Notes under the pieces: model-generated
What the model was told of the DNA's origin: nothing
The model's database searches: none
What the model saw: only the letters and a program-made list of their open reading frames with translations
Part shown: positions 58,628 through 64,000 of the stretch, piece by piece
Layout of the letters: each line of letters begins with the position of its first letter
How positions within the stretch are numbered: position 1 is the first letter of the stretch
Position numbers and translations under genes: made by a program
Virus record (IMG/VR): IMGVR_UViG_3300027801_002517
Coordinates: 62,001-126,000 of that record
Origin: a virus
Reading direction: 5' to 3' (one strand)
Length of the DNA stretch: 64,000 nucleotides

Positions 58628-58656
58628 ATTGTATCAGAACTCGCCTGATGTATCAA
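58628..58656 (-). promoter_or_regulatory. sigma-70 promoter
   Basis: TTGATA and TACAAT spaced 17 bp on the minus strand, followed by ACTCAGACAC. It drives the 55-residue acidic ORF. Confidence 0.8.
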
Positions 58657-58844
58657 GCCCGATCTGTGTATTTTTTCCAAACTTTCTTGATATATTTTTC
58701 AGAGCCGAAATGATGACATCCTACTGGCTCATCATTATGATTTATCCTGATGGCCCACTTTTTGCCGTAGTTGTAGAGTTTATAATCCCAGCCAGCGAGA
58801 TGATCTGGAGCCGTTGCGACGATTTTGGTTGTGTTGTTTTTCAT
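58653..58844 (-). CDS. hypothetical protein with probable leaderless mRNA
   Basis: A 63-residue basic protein (MKNNTTKIVATAPDHLAGWD start). Conserved-looking core YKLYNYGKKWAIRINHNDEP. The -10 element TATAAT lies only six bases before the ATG, so transcription is expected to begin at or within a base of the start codon. That leaves no room for a Shine-Dalgarno sequence. No family recognised. Confidence 0.6.
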   Translation of the reverse strand: MKNNTTKIVATAPDHLAGWDYKLYNYGKKWAIRINHNDEPVGCHHFGSEKYIKKVWKKYTDRA

Positions 58845-58850
58845 AGTTGT

Positions 58851-58879
58851 ATTATACTACTATTATCGTCCAAAGTCAA
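58851..58879 (-). promoter_or_regulatory. near-consensus promoter with predicted +1 at the ATG
   Basis: TTGACT and TATAAT spaced 17 bp on the minus strand, with ACAACT between the -10 and the ATG. Double-palindrome copy 4 begins about 47 bp further upstream. Confidence 0.85.
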
Positions 58880-58925
58880 TGCTGTTCATTACAAAAACAC
58901 ACAAATAATTAAAAGTTTTTAGATA

Positions 58926-59013
58926 TTGACGTAAGTCGTTACTACCAAAGGACTTAGGAATTTTGGGGCCGGGCTTCCTCGCCGTAAGTCGTTTGATACC
59001 AAGGGTTTACGTC
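58926..59013 (-). repeat. double-palindrome element, copy 4
   Basis: Two palindromes: GTAAACCCTTGGTATCAAAC GACTTACGGC and CTAAGTCCTTTGGTAGTAAC GACTTACGTC, separated by a GC-rich core (GGAAGCCCGGCCCC). This copy preserves both halves well. Confidence 0.85.
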
Positions 59014-59041
59014 AGCCGATCCGATTCCTTTAGGTGAGACA

Positions 59042-59155
59042 TTAGTGTAGGACAATTATTTCGAGAGCGATTCCAGCCAGTGCGATTGTAGCACCAGTCA
59101 GGAAGAATCCAACCGCAACCGATACGGCAAATACTAGGTCAGGACTGTTTTTCAT
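59042..59155 (-). CDS. transmembrane micropeptide (37 aa)
   Basis: A 37-residue ORF with AAAGGAAAAACAAA upstream, MKNSPDLVFAVSVAVGFFLT, then GATIALAGIALEIIVLH, predicting one or two membrane helices. It precedes palindrome copy 4. No family. Confidence 0.45.
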   Translation of the reverse strand: MKNSPDLVFAVSVAVGFFLTGATIALAGIALEIIVLH

Positions 59156-59224
59156 TTTGTTTTTCCTTTGAGGGTGTGTGGGGTGCCATTGTTATCCTGT
59201 CTGGCTTCAGGTGTTGGTCGAATG

Positions 59225-59461
59225 CTATTCGCAACCGTATCGGTCACATTGTCGTTGTACCATGTCAGAGTATTTCTTGCGGCCTGCGACCCACTCGGGA
59301 TCAGTACAACGCCAGCAACTAAACTCGTCATCGTAGGCGATTGCTTTAGCACCTTGCAGCCACATAAAAGCCAGCATTTCCCGAATGCTCAAGAAAACGC
59401 GGTTTCCGTCTTTGTTTGGGATTTCGCAGGAAAATCGGTCGTTCCAAGATACTCCAGCCAT
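59225..59461 (-). CDS. hypothetical Cys/Trp-containing protein
   Basis: A 78-residue protein (MAGVSWNDRFSCEIPNKDGN start) with SIREMLAFMWLQGAKAIAYD, then CWRCTDPEWVAGRKKYSD and a terminal CDRYGC. Several Cys residues may bind metal. No family recognised. Its promoter is about 45 bp upstream. Confidence 0.55.
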   Translation of the reverse strand: MAGVSWNDRFSCEIPNKDGNRVFLSIREMLAFMWLQGAKAIAYDDEFSCWRCTDPEWVAGRKKYSDMVQRQCDRYGCE

Positions 59462-59502
59462 TGTTCTACTTTCTGTTTTTCGTTCGTTGTTTGTGAGAGT
59501 GT

Positions 59503-59532
59503 ATTGTACCAGATAAGAGGTGGAAAATGCAA
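59503..59532 (-). promoter_or_regulatory. sigma-70-like promoter
   Basis: TTGCAT and TGG-TACAAT (extended -10 like) with 18 bp spacing on the minus strand, followed by the leader ACACTCTCACAAAC. Confidence 0.65.
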
Positions 59533-59545
59533 GGTCAATTGCAGG

Positions 59546-59818
59546 CTAATTATAAACATGGTCAAGAGAATCGGCGAATCCTGAGACTTCGTCGCCATCC
59601 TGATCGTTTCCGAAAAACTCGCCTGTAGTGGGATTGACTTCGTCAACGTGAATCCATCGGCCTTCGAAAACCGCATCCTGTCCAGCTTCAATACCCCAGT
59701 TCGGTGTAACTTCTTCGTTGGCCGTTTCGGCCTTCTTCGCTGTCCAGCGTGCTTGGCGACGTGCCCATTTACGGGCGGTTGCTTCTTTGATTTTGATTGC
59801 TTGCTCTTGACTTGTCAT
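59546..59818 (-). CDS. hypothetical protein
   Basis: A 90-residue protein (MTSQEQAIKIKEATARKWA start; AAAGGAAACAAG upstream), basic helical N-terminus and a Gly/Asp-rich C-terminal half (NPTTGEFFGNDQDGDEVSGF). No family recognised. It follows a promoter beside palindrome copy 5. Confidence 0.55.
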   Translation of the reverse strand: MTSQEQAIKIKEATARKWARRQARWTAKKAETANEEVTPNWGIEAGQDAVFEGRWIHVDEVNPTTGEFFGNDQDGDEVSGFADSLDHVYN

Positions 59819-59854
59819 CTTGTTTCCTTTTGTGTTGTTGTTTGTCATACGTGT

Positions 59855-59883
59855 ATTGTACTATAATTATCGACACACGTAAA
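59855..59883 (-). promoter_or_regulatory. sigma-70-like promoter (beside palindrome copy 5)
   Basis: TACAAT with TTTACG 17 bp upstream on the minus strand, followed by ACACGTATGACAAAC. Confidence 0.6.
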
Positions 59884-59959
59884 GCCTGTCATCAGCATAT
59901 GGGCGTTAATTTCCAAAGTATTCCAAAGTATTTATGGCATGGAATTTGCTTGCGGAAAA

Positions 59960-60049
59960 TTGACATAACCCGTTGCTACCAAAGGACTTACGTCGCCGGG
60001 GGCGGGCCTTCCGTGTCGTAAGTCGTTACTGTGTAAGGGTTTACGTCGG
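59960..60049 (-). repeat. double-palindrome element, copy 5
   Basis: GTAAACCCTTACACAGTAAC GACTTACGAC and GTAAGTCCTTTGGTAGCAAC with GGGTTATGTC, separated by GGAAGGCCCGCCCCCGG. The second palindrome's right arm is diverged. Confidence 0.8.
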
Positions 60050-60078
60050 CTTAGCTGATTCCTTTGGGTAGGACAGCT

Positions 60079-60165
60079 CTACCCTGTCGAGATAGTAGCG
60101 AAGATTATTGCAATTATTATTCCTGAGAATACAGCAATGGTTTCAATCCTGTTTTGCTTACTCAT
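60079..60165 (-). CDS. transmembrane micropeptide (28 aa)
   Basis: A 28-residue ORF (MSKQNRIETIAVFSGIIIAI then IFATISTG), one membrane helix. It overlaps nothing and lies next to palindrome copy 5. No family. Confidence 0.45.
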   Translation of the reverse strand: MSKQNRIETIAVFSGIIIAIIFATISTG

Positions 60166-60168
60166 ACC

Positions 60169-60384
60169 CTACTCCGCTGCTGTGCCGAATTGTTCACAGT
60201 AGCTGTCAAATGCTGCGAGGTATCCGGTGTCAACATTCTCAATGCTCTGGATTGGTTGAGCAGGATAAAAGGGATTGTAATTGAAAGTCTGATTGACAAA
60301 ATCAATCTGATCTTCCCGAACACTTTGGTGATTCATTACCTGATCAGTGTCGAGATACTTAGCAATTACGTTGAAGCGTTTCAT
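60169..60384 (-). CDS. hypothetical protein
   Basis: A 71-residue protein (MKRFNVIAKYLDTDQVMNHQ start, AAAGGAAATAAC upstream) with a Pro/Asn-rich middle (NYNPFYPAQP). It shares MKRF with the protein encoded just upstream. No family recognised. Confidence 0.55.
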   Translation of the reverse strand: MKRFNVIAKYLDTDQVMNHQSVREDQIDFVNQTFNYNPFYPAQPIQSIENVDTGYLAAFDSYCEQFGTAAE

Positions 60385-60419
60385 GTTATTTCCTTTGGTG
60401 GTGTGTTGTGTGAGAGTGT

Positions 60420-60448
60420 ATTCTACAGTTCAAAGCAGCGAATGTCAA
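60420..60448 (-). promoter_or_regulatory. near-consensus promoter inside an upstream gene end
   Basis: TTGACA and TAGAAT spaced 17 bp on the minus strand, followed by ACACTCTCACACAAC. The -35 and spacer lie inside the last codons of the 59-residue ORF upstream. Confidence 0.85.
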
Positions 60449-60602
60449 TCGCCTTGCCAAAAATCTTTGTGGTTTTTCGATGATGGTCGCGAGCGAAGAT
60501 GATAGCGATTTCTTCATTCTCAGCAGAGATGATGCCTGATGTAGAAACTTCGCTGTTACCTGAAAGCGGTACGATTGTGAAAGAGTAGTGAAAGCGTTTC
60601 AT
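60423..60602 (-). CDS. hypothetical protein (59 aa)
   Basis: A 59-residue ORF (MKRFHYSFTIVPLSGNSEVS start), alternating strands with EIAIIFARDHHRKTTKIFGK. Its end codes for the promoter of the following gene. No family recognised. Confidence 0.5.
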   Translation of the reverse strand: MKRFHYSFTIVPLSGNSEVSTSGIISAENEEIAIIFARDHHRKTTKIFGKAIDIRCFEL

Positions 60603-60641
60603 TGTGTTGCCTTGTGTGTTGTTTGTTGTTTGTGATAGTGT

Positions 60642-60670
60642 ATTGTACCATATGGTTCTGGTTGTTTCAA
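60642..60670 (-). promoter_or_regulatory. sigma-70 promoter
   Basis: TTGAAA and TACAAT spaced 17 bp on the minus strand (extended -10 TATGG), followed by ACACTATCACAAACAAC. Confidence 0.8.
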
Positions 60671-60672
60671 CC

Positions 60673-60828
60673 CTAATTCGTGTAGATTTCGTAAGTATTG
60701 CAGTTTTTGTGAGATTTCTTGTCTGATACGTTTACTGTGAGTTTGTGTGTTGGTTGGGGAAGAAACACAGGTTTGTCTGATGCATGTACTGTCAGTTTGT
60801 GTGTTGGTCGTGGTAGTGGATTGATCAT
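60673..60828 (-). CDS. small protein with an internal tandem duplication
   Basis: A 51-residue protein (MINPLPRPTHKLTVHASDK then PVFLPQPTHKLTVNVSDK). The PTHKLTV-x-x-SDK unit occurs twice. AAAGGAAACACA precedes the ATG. No family recognised. Confidence 0.5.
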   Translation of the reverse strand: MINPLPRPTHKLTVHASDKPVFLPQPTHKLTVNVSDKKSHKNCNTYEIYTN

Positions 60829-60871
60829 TGTGTTTCCTTTGTTGTGTTGTCTTTGTCTTGTGTCTCTAAGT

Positions 60872-60900
60872 ATTATATCGGCATCATTGCCGTTTGTCAA
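60872..60900 (-). promoter_or_regulatory. near-consensus sigma-70 promoter (beside palindrome copy 6)
   Basis: TTGACA and TATAAT spaced 17 bp on the minus strand, followed by ACTTAGAGACACAAG. Double-palindrome copy 6 lies about 37 bp further upstream. Confidence 0.9.
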
Positions 60901-60936
60901 TAGCTTTGCACAAGAAAATAAAAGATATTTCCCATA

Positions 60937-61022
60937 TTGACCTAAGTCATTGCTATCAAACGACTTACGTCGCCGAAAGCCCACTAGTATCGCTCTAAGT
61001 CTATACTGTACAACGACTTATA
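60937..61022 (-). repeat. double-palindrome element, copy 6
   Basis: ATAAGTCGTTGTACAGTATA with GACTTAGAG, and GTAAGTCGTTTGATAGCAAT with GACTTAGGTC, flank a core with GGGCTTTCGGCG. It is more diverged in its first half. It abuts the structured RNA region. Confidence 0.75.
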
Positions 61023-61189
61023 CAAATATAGTGGTAGGGGTTTTATCTTCAAAGATAGAATGGTGTCTTGCTGTGGAAAAAGCCAGGGTGGTGCAAACAT
61101 AATTCACCAGCACCAATATCAATGTCCTACCCAATCTTACCCCCTCGCCCCTATTTATTTCGCTTGGTGTTTAGGTAGAGTCAAGATAC

Positions 61190-61545
61190 AACCCGAGCAT
61201 ATAGCTACAACTGGTTACTACCAGTAGCTATTAACTTACCATCTGTGAGCGAACTGCAAAAGGATCATGATTACCACTTGATGTTTGGGAGGATGCTTAA
61301 ACCTCAACTCCTGAATTTTCAGTAAGTCCTCTGTCGCCAGAGCCTGATCCATTCTGTCCGATTGTTACTCTTATCGAGCAACGCTCGTAATTCTAATATG
61401 AGTACGGGTAATACTCATGCTAAACTCCAGACCATTCAGGTAATTTCTTTAAGCATTGCAGCTCGCCGGTCACACAACTGATTCGTCCACAGGACGAGAT
61501 ATTTGCCGGACATGGTTCAAAAAGAAATTTCCCTCTTGATAAGTC
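61190..61545 (-). ncRNA. candidate large structured RNA at the divergence point
   Basis: On the minus strand this non-coding stretch folds into TCGTCC-TGT-GGACGA (61483-61497), ATGAGTA...TACTCAT (61398-61418), CGAGC-GTT-GCTCG (61375-61387), CTCTG-GCGA-CAGAG (61329-61342, a GNRA loop), CTGAA-AA-TTCAG (61311-61322) and TAGCTAC...GTAGCTA (61202-61230). A long-range AATTTCTTT/AAAGAAATT helix pairs 61521-61529 with 61442-61450. No open frame explains it. The rest of the 61.03-61.65-kb gap has no recognised gene. RNA family unknown. Confidence 0.45.
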
Positions 61546-61665
61546 ACTATCTATAATATCCACAAGTAACAGTTTTACAATGATTTTTTATGAAAATTTA
61601 CCATTTTAGAATCTTTTATCCATCAAAACTACCATTTCGTGTATATTACTATTAGGAGGTACAAC

Positions 61666-61845
61666 ATGAAAAAAGACCCAGAAGAAATTACAACTATAAA
61701 AACCGTCGTTGTTGCGAGAGCCACTGCTGATCTCTGCGATGAAATTCTCGATGATTTACAAGTTCCTGATCCACCAGATAAATCTATGGCTTCCCTAGTC
61801 GATGAGGCTGACGAATCCAAATTATCGAGGAGGAACGACGAGTGA
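61666..61845 (+). CDS. hypothetical protein, first rightward gene
   Basis: A 59-residue acidic protein with AGGAGGTACAAC upstream of MKKDPEEITTIKTVVVARAT. A C-terminal helical DLQVPDPPDKSMASLVDEAD follows. It is the first plus-strand gene and is coupled to the next by a GTGA overlap. No family recognised. Confidence 0.55.
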   Translation: MKKDPEEITTIKTVVVARATADLCDEILDDLQVPDPPDKSMASLVDEADESKLSRRNDE

Positions 61846-62621
61846 AGAATAAACAAATCTATAATCATAGATCGCATTCACCAGCACGAGTCATTGATGA
61901 CGGTATTGAACTCATGTCACCTAAGAATGCTAATGACATAGCACCATCAGATATTGATTTTTTAAATAATTGTAATCTGTTAAGTGATACAATTCCTGCA
62001 GATACAAATTTTTTCTATTCGTTGCGATGTAATGATTCTACGACGGAAAAACTGCTTTTTCTTGAAACGGGCTTTGGGGAATTAAAACACAGAGACGGTA
62101 GAGTATTTCTACAACGAGAATATATTTTCACTGACTTTCACCCAGATTATAATGAAATCCCCGTCCCTACTAAGAATCATTTGAAGCCCCTGCCTGATTT
62201 TGTTAAAAACTGCATAATTTCCACACATTCACCAGCAGAATATCAAGAATTACTCATTGAAGAGCATTCTGTTGTATGTTCTATAGATAAATTTATCCCA
62301 ACAATAGTTCCCCTAGAGGAAGCCACCCTACTGGGTCGCCTTGATGGACGCATACAATCTATAGACAAAGATGAACTCAAGTTTATTCTGGGTGACAACA
62401 TTAAAATCGCCGTCGAGGAATCAAAAAGTCCCCTAAAGTTACAAACGGATGAATTTTCTGTAAATGGTAAGAATTCTATTATAATGACTGACCAAATTCA
62501 GTTAAGACCTATGAGATCAAGGCCAAAGCGATTTTCCGTAGGTTCCCTATATTACAATAGGGGTAAAAAGACATTTGAGTTTCATGACGGGGACAAATGG
62601 AGAACATTACTAACAGAATGA
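61842..62621 (+). CDS. putative phage structural/tail-associated protein
   Basis: A 259-residue protein that starts at a GTG with GAGGAGGAACGAC upstream (N-terminus MKNKQIYNHRSHSPARVIDD). The C-terminal part GSLYYNRGKKTFEFHDGDKW resembles the 'baseplate or tail-fibre connector' beta segments of many phages. The middle is beta-rich with charged loops. Structural role inferred. Start overlaps the previous gene's stop. Confidence 0.5.
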   Translation: MKNKQIYNHRSHSPARVIDDGIELMSPKNANDIAPSDIDFLNNCNLLSDTIPADTNFFYSLRCNDSTTEKLLFLETGFGELKHRDGRVFLQREYIFTDFHPDYNEIPVPTKNHLKPLPDFVKNCIISTHSPAEYQELLIEEHSVVCSIDKFIPTIVPLEEATLLGRLDGRIQSIDKDELKFILGDNIKIAVEESKSPLKLQTDEFSVNGKNSIIMTDQIQLRPMRSRPKRFSVGSLYYNRGKKTFEFHDGDKWRTLLTE

Positions 62622-62645
62622 TTTTTATCGAGGAGTTTACGACGA

Positions 62646-63155
62646 GTGCAAGTACCGGAAAACATGACAGAAGAAGAAACCGTTGAAATTATTCAGCGGG
62701 TTGTTGATCGCACAGCCCCTAAGTATACATTTCACGCATATACTATTGCGGATCTGAAGCAGGAGGCATTTATTATTTGTATGGAGGCATTGCCTCGTTA
62801 TGACGGGCTTCGACCACTGGAAAACTTTCTGGCCGTTCATCTTTCTAACAGAATGAAGAATTTTGTGAGGGACAACCACTTTACCCAAAGTGACGATCCT
62901 GTTCGTATTAATATAACGCAACCGGCTCAACTTGATGAATCTTATTATATGGAGTTTGATAAGAATAATATTACATATGAGGACATCGATTACCGCGACA
63001 TGGCAAAATTAATGGATATTCATATGCCGCCATCTATGCGGCTTGATTATCTAAAGATGATTAATGATGTCTATATTGCAAAGCCACGGCGGGATGAGAT
63101 TCAAATGATGATTGAGGATATATTAGAGGAGAATGGTTACTATGAAGAGGGGTAG
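62646..63155 (+). CDS. late sigma-like factor (T4 gp55-like)
   Basis: A 169-residue protein with sigma region-2 features: YTFHAYTIADLKQEAFIICM then EALPRYDGLRPLENFLAVHL, matching the 'AYxDLxQEgxigL' and 'kFxtyA' elements. RMKNFVRDNH follows as in gp55-like late-promoter specificity subunits. It lacks a recognisable region-4 HTH. It may direct late transcription. GTG start 24 bp after the previous stop, with GAGGAG upstream. Confidence 0.6.
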   Translation: MQVPENMTEEETVEIIQRVVDRTAPKYTFHAYTIADLKQEAFIICMEALPRYDGLRPLENFLAVHLSNRMKNFVRDNHFTQSDDPVRINITQPAQLDESYYMEFDKNNITYEDIDYRDMAKLMDIHMPPSMRLDYLKMINDVYIAKPRRDEIQMMIEDILEENGYYEEG

Positions 63156-63927
63156 GATATCTAAAGAAGAAGAAAAATTTATAGAATCAAGTATGGGCGT
63201 TATGTCTATAGTTGATATCTCGGAAAAATTAGATAGAGACCCAGATAGTGTTCAGCAATTTATTAAGCGGAAATTCAAGGTCGGACTTTCTGATGAGGAA
63301 GAAGCGGCGTATGATTTGGAGGAGCGTCCTTATTGGCATGACCTAAAACAGCAATTTACCGATGATGAGTTGGTAATGTTTAAATATCACTGGTCAAGAA
63401 TCATTTCTCAGTTTAAAGATGATGTAATACCCACGGAAGAATTACAGGTAATTGATTTAATTAAGCTCGATTTGTTAATGAATAGGTCTTTGAAGGCAAA
63501 TAAGGAAAATTTAAATCAAATCTCGGCTTTTGAGGCTTTAGTTCAAGAGGAGAGAGCTAAGGATTCTGATCAGCAGGACAGAGATCATATTTTTAACTTA
63601 GAAAGACAGTGTGCTTCGCTAAAAGCGTCGATGGAGTCACTAAACCGCGATTACCGCGACCTTCAGGATAAAAAGAACAAGATGTTGAAGGAGATGAAGG
63701 CTACTAGGGAGCAACGGGTCAAAAGATTAGAGGACAGTAGGCAATCTTTTACGGGTTGGCTAACATATCTTATTAGTAATCCCGAACTTAGTAGGCAATA
63801 TGGTATTCAGATGGAAAAAATGAGACTTGCAATGTCAAAAGAGAAAGAAAGGTTAAGTTCATACCATAAATATGGAGATGGGCAGGTAGATCAACCATTT
63901 TTAACACCGGATACCGTCAAGGAGTAA
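63142..63927 (+). CDS. HTH plus coiled-coil protein, possible terminase small subunit
   Basis: A 261-residue protein (start MKRGRISKEEEKF, with GAGGAG nine bases upstream). N-terminal helix-turn-helix-like region (MSIVDISEKLDRDPDSVQQF) is followed by a long charged coiled coil (HIFNLERQCASLKASMESLN, then DYRDLQDKKNKMLKEM). HTH plus coiled coil is the layout of phage terminase small subunits such as gp16. The call is tentative without the large subunit next to it. It overlaps the sigma-like gene by 14 bp. Confidence 0.5.
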   Translation: MKRGRISKEEEKFIESSMGVMSIVDISEKLDRDPDSVQQFIKRKFKVGLSDEEEAAYDLEERPYWHDLKQQFTDDELVMFKYHWSRIISQFKDDVIPTEELQVIDLIKLDLLMNRSLKANKENLNQISAFEALVQEERAKDSDQQDRDHIFNLERQCASLKASMESLNRDYRDLQDKKNKMLKEMKATREQRVKRLEDSRQSFTGWLTYLISNPELSRQYGIQMEKMRLAMSKEKERLSSYHKYGDGQVDQPFLTPDTVKE

Positions 63928-63929
63928 TT

Positions 63930-64000
63930 ATGTTTGTTGTGTGGTTGATACTGTGGTACTTTGTAATGTCTGTGTTGGAATATTCTATCCATAGATATAC
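63930..64000 (+). CDS. 5' end of a fatty-acid-hydroxylase/sterol-desaturase-like protein
   Basis: Only 23 residues lie in the window: MFVVWLILWYFVMSVLEYSI then HRY. The N-terminus is a membrane helix and LEYSIHRY matches the first histidine motif of the fatty-acid hydroxylase superfamily (E-Y-x-x-H-R). AAGGAG lies six bases upstream of the ATG. Whether downstream histidine motifs follow cannot be seen. Confidence 0.5.
   Translation, partial: MFVVWLILWYFVMSVLEYSIHRY

Noticed and set aside
61190-61545. RNase P RNA or group I intron
   Set aside because: I looked for the P4-like GAAAGTC...ACAGAA pairing of RNase P and the conserved P7/G-binding-site pairing of group I introns on both strands and found neither.

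Overview
This window looks like part of the genome of a large, AT-rich, virulent double-stranded DNA phage. Nearly all genes from the left edge to about 61.0 kb lie on the minus strand in tightly packed operons with ATGA-type overlaps. From 61.67 kb to the right edge the genes lie on the plus strand, so the non-coding stretch at about 61.0-61.65 kb is a divergence point. The phage carries its own replisome, nucleotide metabolism, tRNAs, a tmRNA, many glycosyltransferases and two sigma-like factors. The host is not named by the sequence. A Tat-exported DUF1501 protein and several short exported Tyr/Arg/Pro-rich proteins are typical of Planctomycetota, so a planctomycete host is my inference.

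Layout. 0-6.1 kb: sugar nucleotidyltransferase and glycosyltransferases. 6.1-20 kb: replication and recombination, with an OB-fold SSB-like protein, a DNA polymerase III alpha subunit split into two genes around a DnaQ-like exonuclease, a Cas4/RecB-type nuclease, dNMP kinase, DnaG-type primase, DnaB helicase, RecA, PhoH and dUTPase. 20-26 kb: an A-type Fe-S carrier, DUF1501 protein and class I ribonucleotide reductase NrdAB. 26-30.5 kb: small membrane proteins, an exported thioredoxin, a papain-like protease, holin-like proteins and a likely virion protein. 30.5-38 kb: sigma-like factor, glycosyltransferase, ThyX, phage core-like protein, SSB, dCMP deaminase, cytidylyltransferase. 38.1 kb: a tmRNA with the tag AKTTSFALAA. 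38.3-44.7 kb: nucleases, exported proteins, tRNA-Arg, a membrane-anchored lysozyme-like protein, cupin/HAD sugar enzymes and a 5-formyl-THF cyclo-ligase. 44.7-48 kb: a restriction-modification-like trio. 48-53.4 kb: small ORFs, tRNA-Leu, a candidate structured RNA, a novel repeat family and tRNAs CAU, Glu and Asp. 53.4-61 kb: short, probably early genes, each with a strong sigma-70 promoter. 61.7-64 kb: rightward genes with a late-sigma-like factor, a terminase-small-like coiled coil and the start of a fatty-acid-hydroxylase-like gene.

The most unusual content is in the 51.9-61.6 kb control region. Six copies of an approximately 90-bp element made of two palindromes (core GTAAGTC...GACTTAC) flanking a GC-rich spacer each sit 30-135 bp upstream of a sigma-70 promoter. 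Four copies of a different element with conserved ATCGCC...CAGTCAGCGA blocks lie beside the tRNA cluster. Two intergenic regions (about 51.89-52.26 and 61.19-61.55 kb) fold into many GNRA-capped or long-range helices on the transcribed strand and match no RNA family I recognise.

Nucleotide metabolism reads as one programme: NrdAB makes dNDPs; dCMP deaminase and dUTPase feed dUMP; ThyX, supported by the folate enzyme, makes dTMP; dNMP kinase makes dNDPs for the phage polymerase. Function calls rest on motifs read by eye, without database searches.
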